A stretch of DNA of 64,000 bases, from positions 1 to 64,000 of the forward strand of contig NZ_BJKP01000008.1 in NCBI RefSeq assembly GCF_008974145.1, in the 5' to 3' direction. Under the pieces are notes generated by a model that worked only from the letters and a program-made list of their open reading frames with translations, ran no database searches and was not told the origin of the DNA. This stretch comes from Microcystis aeruginosa NIES-4325 (GTDB lineage: Bacteria > Cyanobacteriota > Cyanobacteriia > Cyanobacteriales > Microcystaceae). Shown here piece after piece: positions 58,002-64,000 of the stretch. A program made the translations under genes and the position numbers. Position 1 is the stretch's first letter, and each line of letters begins with the position of its first letter.

Positions 58002-59339
58002 CTATTGCTGTTCCATAAAAGTCCGCACCGTACCATCAGAACCAAGCACTAGACGCAATTGGGGATTACCGGGGATATCGAGGGGAGACACGAAAGGTTG
58101 ATTGAGCAGGGGCATATTAGTGCGATCGAGATAGATTTTCGCCGCCTGTCCTAGGGGAATAATCTGTTTTAGGGAACCATCCTGATTTAAGACCAAACGG
58201 TACTCTAGAGTATGCTTGAGACTTTCCGGTGGTTGCCAACGGGACTGAAAATATTCTCTGGTTTCTGCCACTTGGGGAATTGTATCTAGTAAATTCGTTT
58301 CTGGGGCTTTAGCGGTAGTTGTGGGCGGTTTGGGGTCTAAATTGACATTTTCGGGGTTAACAGGGCTTAGAGTCGGTAAATTGGGCAATTTTGGCGGTGC
58401 TGGAGTCGGATTCATCGTGGTGGGGGGAATATTTGCCAGTGCATTTGTACCCCGATCGCCAGTGACGGGGGGGGCAGTAATCGGGATTTTCTGATTATTC
58501 GGTTCAATTATGATCGCCGTGCCGCCGGGACGCGAACCTGTGACTGGTGGCGGCGGTAAAGTGGGCGGTGGAATCACTAGGGGGACGCTAGACGGGCGAA
58601 CTGGGGCTGGAACGGTTGCCACGGGCGGCGGTGGCGGTAAAGGGGTTTTATTGCCCAAATTTGCCGGTAACTGCGGGTTGGGGGCGGCTGTTCCCGTGGA
58701 GGGTAAAGGCAGCGTTGGCAAGGGTTGGGGAATCTTGGCACTATTGGGATCGGTGGTTAAATCATTGTTGGTTAGTTCTTGCTGTTGATAAAATGCGATC
58801 GCTATTCCTCCGATAGTTATTAGGGCTGAGGCGATTAATCCTGTCCAGATCAGGGCATTTTTTCGAGTTTTATGGCGAATTAGTGGGGGTATTAGGGGGC
58901 TTTCAAGGTTATATTCCCCTAAAGCATTGGCTAGATCGAATAATTGCGATGTGGTTAATTCGATCTCCTGTTTATCCCTATCAGTTAGCAGGGAACCCAA
59001 AAATAATTGATGGTGCAGAAGTCCCTGACAACGGAGAGAGGGTAAGGAGGGAAGATGACTTTCGGGGGAACCACTAGCCACGAAAGAGAGGGTAGAAACG
59101 GGACTAGAGAGTAAATTCTGCACATAATTAGCGACAATTTCCCCTAGGAGTTGTAATTGTGTGCGATCGCCTTTGATCGTCACCTGTTTTTCCTCACTCA
59201 ATCTAGGATCATCAAAGCGCAATTGAAAGTGGGCGTCGTTTAAGACATTTTTACCTAGGCAAACCGCTAGAGGCGAACTATTTCCCAAAATTTCTAGGGT
59301 ACAGGTGGGGGGTGTATATTTGCGAATTAGATTACTCAT
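58002..59339 (-). CDS. DUF4335 family membrane-anchored protein
   Basis: Cyanobacterial DUF4335-type protein of 445 residues. The N-terminal domain (SNLIRKYTPPTCTLEI ... LSFVASGSPESHLPSLPSLRC, residues 2-160) is followed by one membrane segment (about 166-185, ALIWTGLIASALITIGGIAIAF). A long Pro/Thr/Asn-rich linker (about 195-340) and a C-terminal domain with QVAETREYFQSRWQPP and LRLVLGSDGTVR complete it. The linker is probably disordered and periplasmic. The function is unknown. It pairs with the DUF3038 gene upstream; the two are commonly neighbours in cyanobacteria as I remember. Confidence 0.8.
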   Translation of the reverse strand: MSNLIRKYTPPTCTLEILGNSSPLAVCLGKNVLNDAHFQLRFDDPRLSEEKQVTIKGDRTQLQLLGEIVANYVQNLLSSPVSTLSFVASGSPESHLPSLPSLRCQGLLHHQLFLGSLLTDRDKQEIELTTSQLFDLANALGEYNLESPLIPPLIRHKTRKNALIWTGLIASALITIGGIAIAFYQQQELTNNDLTTDPNSAKIPQPLPTLPLPSTGTAAPNPQLPANLGNKTPLPPPPPVATVPAPVRPSSVPLVIPPPTLPPPPVTGSRPGGTAIIIEPNNQKIPITAPPVTGDRGTNALANIPPTTMNPTPAPPKLPNLPTLSPVNPENVNLDPKPPTTTAKAPETNLLDTIPQVAETREYFQSRWQPPESLKHTLEYRLVLNQDGSLKQIIPLGQAAKIYLDRTNMPLLNQPFVSPLDIPGNPQLRLVLGSDGTVRTFMEQQ

Positions 59340-59402
59340 TTTTAGTTATCGGTGGGAATTATAAATTATGAATTATGAATTATGAACTGGGAAGAATAAA
59401 TA

Positions 59403-59562
59403 ATACTAAATCCGTTAAGTATAGGCTAGTTATGAGGAGAGGCACTCATGCAAGAGGCTTCGGCCGTGAGCTCAGCGTTCGACAAAAGCTCACGCCGAGG
59501 TACGAACGGCAAAAGGCAAATGGGAGAATAAATAATCAGTTTTTAATAACCGGATTTAGTAT
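59403..59562. mobile_element. 160-bp MITE-like element with TIRs
   Basis: ATACTAAATCCGTTA (59403-59417) and TAACCGGATTTAGTAT (59547-59562) are inverted repeats differing by one extra base. Inside, TCGGCCGTGAGCT (59459-59471) pairs with AGCTCACGCCGA (59487-59498) around a 15-base loop with one bulge. A lone AACGGATTTAGTATTA end copy is present near 198-213. It occupies the gap between the DUF4335 and DUF3038 genes. Confidence 0.55.
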
Positions 59563-59575
59563 AAAAATAATCTCC

Positions 59576-59622
59576 TGACTCCTGAATACTGACTCCTGAA
59601 TACTGACTCCTGACTCCTGATA
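59576..59622. repeat. TGACTCCTGAATAC tandem repeats
   Basis: Three to four units of CTGACTCCTGAATA stand at the 3' end of the DUF3038 gene. An ATTATGAATT tandem (59358-59386) lies on the other side of the MITE-like element. Confidence 0.8.
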
Positions 59623-59628
59623 GCCTTT

Positions 59629-60180
59629 TTACTTTTTACTTGCTAAAAGGGTGTGCCAGAGAAGGAGATGACTGCGGGGGCTGCTGTAGAACAATAAATC
59701 GATTAATAATTTCCAGGCTAGGGAAATCAGGCTAGAATCGCTGAGATTATTTTCCGAGATTTCTGGGTATTTTAAGCGAAAATTATCGATATAATTGCCC
59801 AAAAGTGTGGTTTTGACTGGTTCTTGTCCTTGAGTTCCCACTTGTTCCAAGAGAATGACGGCGCGACGGATTAACTCTTGCTTTTTTTGGGCTAGATGAC
59901 AGAGGAGGAGAACTAGAGAACGGATGTCCGCTAGGGAAAGTTTTGACTGGGGTTGCCAGTGGTGGGCAACTAGGCGATCGCTTGTATCTGCATCTAAGGC
60001 TAATTCTTGGGCTGCTTGGGTGATAGACTCGGAGTCTAAATTAGCTAGAGAGACTAAAGCCGCCAAAATCAGGTTTAAATAGCTATTAATATTCTCTAAC
60101 TGCTCGTTACTGGGTGAGATAGCTAAGGGTAAATCCTCACCCGTGGAGGACTCGGCAGACTGAGGCATAGTCAAGGACAT
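59629..60180 (-). CDS. DUF3038 family protein
   Basis: A 183-residue, mostly helical, soluble protein. LENINSYLNLILAALVSLANL (about 28-48) and SLADIRSLVLLLCHLAQKKQELIRRAVILL (about 80-110, a coiled-coil-like stretch) are its most striking parts. It matches the cyanobacteria-specific DUF3038 family from memory. No function is known. It is upstream of the DUF4335 gene on the same strand, although a 290-bp spacer with a MITE-like insert now separates them. Confidence 0.75.
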   Translation of the reverse strand: MSLTMPQSAESSTGEDLPLAISPSNEQLENINSYLNLILAALVSLANLDSESITQAAQELALDADTSDRLVAHHWQPQSKLSLADIRSLVLLLCHLAQKKQELIRRAVILLEQVGTQGQEPVKTTLLGNYIDNFRLKYPEISENNLSDSSLISLAWKLLIDLLFYSSPRSHLLLWHTLLASKK

Positions 60181-60304
60181 AGATAATAAGGAATTGCCAG
60201 CAGAAAAACTTGGGTTTAGGAGAAAAAATCACTCGTTCTAAAGTGTAATAATAATTTAGATTGTTCTTTTCTTGCACGTCCGCTCACCGATTGCCTCGCA
60301 CCCA

Positions 60305-61876
60305 ATGAGTTTAGAATCCGCTACCGATGAAGTCATTAAGCAAAATTTGGAACAATTTCTAATTGTTTTGTCCGTTTCCCTGAGTGTGGCCACGGTTTCG
60401 AGGATTTTTAGCTGGTTTCGCCAAATTCCTTACACCCTATTGTTAGTGATAGTCGGTTTAGGTTTAGCTTTCATCGATATCCGTCTGGTGAACCTATCCC
60501 CCGAACTGATTCTAGAAATTTTTCTGCCCCCTTTGCTATTTGAAGCCGCTTGGAATACGCGCTGGCGAGATCTGAAGGATAATTGGATTCCCGTCAGTCT
60601 TTTCGCCATTGTCGGCGTAATTATCTCGATTTTTGGGGTTGGTTTTACCCTAGATGAATTGACCAATTTACCCCTATTTACGGCCTTATTAGTGGGTGCG
60701 AGCCTTTCTTCTACGGATCCCGTTGCTGTTGTCGCTCTTTTTCGCGAATTAGGGGCCAGTAAAAAGCTCACCGTGCTTTTGGAAGGGGAAAGCTTATTTA
60801 ATGATGGGGTCGCTGTCGTCGCTTTCGCTCTTTTGGTGGAAATTCCCCTCGGTGCTAGTGGTCTATCCTTAGAGACAACCATTAGCCGGATTGCCGCTTT
60901 TATCGGTATCGGGGTGGCAGTGGGTTGTTTAGTGGGTTTTGGTATTTCCTATCTGACTCAACGTCTGGATTTACCCCTAGTGGAACAGTCTTTAACTCTT
61001 GTGTCCGCCTACGGTGCTTATTTATTAACCGAGGAGTTCGGGGGTTCGGGGGTAATCGGAGTGGTGACTACGGGGATTATTTTAGGTAATTTTGGCTCTA
61101 GAATTAGTATGAGTCCCCGTACTCGCCTATTAGTCACGGAATTCTGGGAGTTTCTTGCTTTTTTTGTCAATTCGATCGTTTTTCTCCTCATCGGCGATCA
61201 GATTCGTCTCTCCAGTTTAGCCGATAATCTCAATTTAATTTTTATCACGATCGCCGCCGTGGTGGCAGCCCGTTTTCTGGCTACCTTTGCTTTAGCAACT
61301 GTTAGTAATGCCTTGATGGAAACTAAAATTAATTGGCGGGAAAAAACGGTTTTATGGTGGGGAGGTTTGCGTGGTTCCGTTTCTATTGCCCTAGCTTTAA
61401 GTGTGCCGGTTATTTTTCCCAATCGTCAGGATATCATCGATATCGTCTTCGGAGTTGTTCTCTTTACCCTTTTGGTTCAGGGATTAACTATTCAAACTTT
61501 CCTATCGAGATTAGACCTGATCGGTGATCAACCAATTCGAGAAAACTATGCGGAACTTTTAGCCCGAAGGGTAGCTCTAAAAAGGGTTTTAGATTATCTT
61601 TCTAAGTTACATAAATCTCCCGATGTTGCCCCCGAATTCTTTAGTTATGAGCAGCATCTCGTCAAAGAAAAGTTAAAGACCGTAGAAGCGGAAATACAAT
61701 CTCTCAACGATAGTTATCCCCAATTACAGCTATTAACAATGGAACAACTTCGGGAAACCCTCCTAGATATCGAAGCTGATACCTACGCTGAATTTATTCG
61801 AGCCGGCCGTTTAACTAGCAATTTATCCCCCGTCCTCCAAGAAATTCTCGCTGAAAGTAAAATCAGTGAACAGTAG
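60305..61876 (+). CDS. Na+/H+ antiporter (CPA1/NhaP-type)
   Basis: Cation/proton antiporter of about 523 residues with 10-12 membrane helices, then a cytosolic C-terminal tail (about 400-523). The functional core STDPVAVVALFRELGASKKLTV followed by LLEGESLFNDGVAVV (helices 5-6, ND motif) is intact, with the late WWGGLRGSVSIALALS block. It resembles NhaS1/NhaP cyanobacterial exchangers for salt and pH tolerance. The longest ORF starts at 60272; ATG 60305 (MSLESATDE) is preferred as the usual N-terminus. It is divergent from the DUF3038 gene. Confidence 0.92.
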   Translation: MSLESATDEVIKQNLEQFLIVLSVSLSVATVSRIFSWFRQIPYTLLLVIVGLGLAFIDIRLVNLSPELILEIFLPPLLFEAAWNTRWRDLKDNWIPVSLFAIVGVIISIFGVGFTLDELTNLPLFTALLVGASLSSTDPVAVVALFRELGASKKLTVLLEGESLFNDGVAVVAFALLVEIPLGASGLSLETTISRIAAFIGIGVAVGCLVGFGISYLTQRLDLPLVEQSLTLVSAYGAYLLTEEFGGSGVIGVVTTGIILGNFGSRISMSPRTRLLVTEFWEFLAFFVNSIVFLLIGDQIRLSSLADNLNLIFITIAAVVAARFLATFALATVSNALMETKINWREKTVLWWGGLRGSVSIALALSVPVIFPNRQDIIDIVFGVVLFTLLVQGLTIQTFLSRLDLIGDQPIRENYAELLARRVALKRVLDYLSKLHKSPDVAPEFFSYEQHLVKEKLKTVEAEIQSLNDSYPQLQLLTMEQLRETLLDIEADTYAEFIRAGRLTSNLSPVLQEILAESKISEQ

Positions 61877-61893
61877 GACTATTTTGGGGTATA

Positions 61894-62156
61894 TATGGCA
61901 TAGAACGAGTTAGTTAGGACAGATGCCTGAAGGCTTTACTCACAGCATCCACAAGGTTTTCACTATCATTGATAATCTGACTAACATAGTTTTTCAATCT
62001 AGCCCAGAACTTTTCAATTTTGTTGAGAGCTGGAGAATAGGCGGGTAAAAATAGCACTTCACATCCCGCTTTAGCTAACAATTTTTTGATTCTCTCTTTG
62101 GGATGAAAACTGGCGTTATCAATGATGATAATTTGACCGGGTAGTAGTTCGGGTAA
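61894..62156 (-). pseudogene. IS630-family transposase, 3' remnant with terminal repeat
   Basis: The minus strand encodes LPELLPGQIIIIDNASFHPK, then CEVLFLPAYSPALNKIEKFW and SKAFRHLS-stop (stop at 61914-61916), the second and third DDE-site regions of IS630 transposases (D of IDNASFH, E of NKIEKFW). The N-terminal two thirds are missing. The stop lies inside a terminal repeat at 61894-61920 that starts TATGGCATAG and ends TTAGGAC, bordered by TA. The first eleven residues of the longer ORF (62189) are translated MITE sequence and are not part of it. Confidence 0.85.
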
Positions 62157-62258
62157 TATAGCAAAGATAGGGGGGGTTAGGACAATCAATCGCTGAAACC
62201 CTTGACCGATAAGAGTTTGAAAATTGAAAGCGTCCTAAATAACCCATTTTTTGCTATA
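62157..62258. mobile_element. 102-bp MITE, copy B
   Basis: This copy matches 213-314 at about 99 of 102 positions, including TATA at both ends. It joins the broken IS630 sequence on its left directly to a broken IS110 sequence on its right. It also supplies artificial 5' ends to the ORFs of both remnants. Confidence 0.78.
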
Positions 62259-63035
62259 GAAGGGGCGAACATTAAACTAGGCTGTGTCGCCAGTGATGTC
62301 TTAGGAGTATCGGGACGAGCCATGCTCGAAGCCATTGTAGCTGGTGAGAGCAGCCCAGAAGTGGTAGCCGCCCTAGGCCAAGGAACACTGCGACAAAAAC
62401 AGGATTTGCTAGTAGAAGCACTCTCCGGTCGGGTGCGTCCCCATCAGCAATTTATTCTCGCCCAGTTACTAAGTCTTATTGACAGTATTGACGAGACGAT
62501 TGCCCAGCTTGACCAAGAAATTGAGGAGTATTGCCGCCCTTTCGCCGAAGCGGTTGAGTTAGTTGATACTATGACCGGTGTGGCCAGAAGGACTGCCGAG
62601 ATAATCGTCGCAGAAATTGGTACTGACATGAGCCGTTTTCCCAGTGCCGAACATTTAGCGGCTTGGGCAGGATTAGCTCCGGGTAACTATGAGAGCGGTG
62701 GTAAAACCCTTTCTGCCAGCACTCGCAAGGGCAATCGCGTTTTATGGACGATTTTAGTACAGTCAGTCCATGCCCTGGCTCGCACTAAGACTTACTTAGC
62801 TGCCCAGTATCGCCGTCTGAGTCTGCGTCGGGGCAAAAAACGTGCTGCCGTTGCTGTCGCTCATTCTATCCTGGTGATTGCTGATCATCTTATCTCTCGT
62901 CAACAACCTTACCGGGATTTAGGGGCTGATTATTTTGACCAACAACGACCCGAAAGTGTGAAAAAACTTCTGGTTAAACGTTTAGAGAAGCTTCGTTATC
63001 AAGTTAATCTTGAGCCTGTTGCGTTTTTTTTTTAA
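62259..63035 (+). pseudogene. IS110/IS1111-type transposase, C-terminal remnant
   Basis: About 258 residues remain. ANIKLGCVASDVLGVSGRAM continues into a helical region and the Transposase_20 core (VDTMTGVARRTAEIIVAEIG, then FPSAEHLAAWAGLAPGNYES and KTLSASTRKGNRVLWTIL), typical of IS110 C-termini. The N-terminal DEDD catalytic domain is absent: the sequence begins precisely where the MITE ends. The TTG-initiated ORF at 62202 is MITE sequence read through into the gene. The stop at 63033-63035 is preceded by a T-run. Confidence 0.88.
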
Positions 63036-63207
63036 ATTGGTCTAAAATACGGGTCAATCTGGCCTTTATCCTTGAAGACAGCGGCCAACTCGTTCATAAC
63101 GCTTTTTAGTTGCGTTATCATTTTCCAGTCAGAGGGGACAAAACTGGTTTATGCTATAAGGGGTTACTCTTAACGTAACTTTACAAAGTCATCGATCGCC
63201 CACATTT

Positions 63208-64000
63208 ATGGATTGCCTTATCAATCGTCGAGCGCGGTTTTCAGCCAGCCATCGCTATTATCTACCAGAATGGAACGAAGCCGAAAATCAAAGACTTTTT
63301 GGTCTTGGTAGCCGTTTTCCCGGTCATGGTCACAATTACGAATTATATGTCTCCCTATACAAAGAACTCAATCTTTATGGCATGGTGGAAAATCTCTCCA
63401 CCGTGAAACAGGTAATTAAACGAGAGGTAACCAGTCAATTAGACTACTCCTATCTCAATCAAGTCTGGCCGGAATTTCAGCAAACCCTACCCACCACGGA
63501 AAATATCGCTAGAGTTATCTGGCAAAGATTAGCACCCTATTTACCATTGGTCAAAATTCAACTATTTGAACACCCCGAATTGTGGGCAGAATATCAAGGA
63601 AAAGATATGGAAGCAACTTTAACTATCAAAACTCACTTTAGCGCTGCCCATCGTTTGGCCTTACCGCAATTAACCCTGGAACAAAACTCGGAAATCTACG
63701 GCAAATGCGCCAGGGTAAATGGTCATGGCCATAATTATCACCTAGAAGTATCCGTGGCGGGAGAAATCGATCCCCGCACCGGTATGATTGTAGATCTAGG
63801 AGATTTACAAAAAGCGATCGATGAATTGGTAGTAGAACCCTTCGATCATGCTTTTTTAAATAAGGATATTCCCCACTTTGCCGAAGTGGTTCCCACTGCC
63901 GAAAATATTGCCCTACATATCGCTCAACTATTAGAGGAACGGATCCGCCAATTAGGAGCCGAATTAGATAAAGTTAAACTGATTGAAAGTCCCAATAATT
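63208..64000 (+). CDS. Tandem 6-pyruvoyltetrahydropterin synthase/QueD-like protein (partial)
   Basis: This CDS runs off the window edge. The first PTPS-like domain (about residues 5-130) has zinc-type His in FSASHRYY and RFPGHGHNYEL and the acidic LFEHPEL, but Gly where the catalytic Cys belongs. A second domain starts after about residue 135 (TLTIKTHFSAAHRLALPQ) with the full site: Cys in YGKCARVNGHGHNY, FDHAFLNKD, and Glu in KLIESPNN. Single PTPS/QueD domains act on dihydroneopterin triphosphate in pterin or queuosine synthesis. The start ATG is 63208; the 3' end is not visible. Confidence 0.88.
   Translation, partial: MDCLINRRARFSASHRYYLPEWNEAENQRLFGLGSRFPGHGHNYELYVSLYKELNLYGMVENLSTVKQVIKREVTSQLDYSYLNQVWPEFQQTLPTTENIARVIWQRLAPYLPLVKIQLFEHPELWAEYQGKDMEATLTIKTHFSAAHRLALPQLTLEQNSEIYGKCARVNGHGHNYHLEVSVAGEIDPRTGMIVDLGDLQKAIDELVVEPFDHAFLNKDIPHFAEVVPTAENIALHIAQLLEERIRQLGAELDKVKLIESPNN

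Noticed and set aside
62202-62258. N-terminal 19 residues of the IS110-type ORF
   Set aside because: They are translated MITE sequence starting with TTG, so they are not part of the transposase.
1-64000. tRNA, rRNA or tmRNA genes
   Set aside because: No cloverleaf with a TTCGANTC-type arm or rRNA block was noticed on either strand. A covariance-model scan would be decisive.

Overview
The window reads as chromosome from a unicellular, bloom-type cyanobacterium, most like Microcystis. The evidence is the repeated HIP1 octamer GCGATCGC, cyanobacterial or plastid-lineage genes (psb29/thf1, ftn2/ARC6-like, desA, lexA without an SOS neighbour, DUF3038-DUF4335, DUF4079, DUF2808, a cyanobacterial-length ppc, cofH), and spacers filled with short TCAGTTA/ATCAGTA-type tandem repeats and IS scraps. 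The genus is recalled from pattern and was not tested by search.

Layout. 1-400: C-terminal scrap of a probable IS630 transposase, a strong hairpin and a 102-bp MITE. 406-11254 (minus strand): ppc, the minC-minD-minE operon with a small membrane ORF coupled to minE, a LysM/M23 endopeptidase, hom, and glcE-glcF. 11625-14771 (plus): AlaC-type aminotransferase, radC-family gene, purM. 14772-18310: accessory patch with a broken rfbG-like fragment, an IS200/IS605 end and an AT-rich GH63-like glucosidase gene. 18311-25241: cofH, psb29, smpB, a DUF2808 gene, a KGG stress-type protein, a cysteine desulfurase and pdhA. 25489-30820: ftn2, IS200/IS605 debris, a SIMPL-domain protein, a tnpB fragment and ffh. 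30824-39730: thiL, a degenerate MBL protein, M50 protease, YdcF-type protein, Ca2+/H+ exchanger, rsmG, ABC ATPase, TPR protein and desA. 39827-49998: SpkB-like kinase with pentapeptide repeats, murE, DUF4079 protein, PilX-like pseudopilin, cellulose-synthase-like GT2, tiny membrane protein, NUDIX and rpsN. 50344-57989: pfkA, the nifJ-dihydroorotate dehydrogenase-like pair, lexA and a TIGR02450 protein. 58002-61876: DUF4335 and DUF3038 genes and a Na+/H+ antiporter. 61894-63130: an IS630 remnant, a second copy of the 102-bp MITE and an IS110 remnant. From 63208 to the window edge: a tandem two-domain PTPS/QueD protein.

How the genes work together. Most content is housekeeping. Two division modules (Min and Ftn2) lie about 20 kb apart. 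The carbon genes (ppc, pfkA, pdhA, nifJ, glcEF) cover anaplerosis, glycolysis, both aerobic and ferredoxin-linked pyruvate oxidation, and photorespiratory glycolate oxidation.

I did not find a convincing new multi-gene system. The most informative unexplained signals are three MITE-like families. For one of them the candidate parent IS630 terminus is present in the window. Other leads are a perfect 8-1-8 palindrome upstream of the cysteine desulfurase, a tandem PTPS whose first domain lacks the catalytic Cys, an MBL protein that has lost most metal ligands, and the accessory patch around the GH63-like gene. Several start codons were moved from the longest ORF to a better-supported internal ATG or GTG, with the reason given in each entry.
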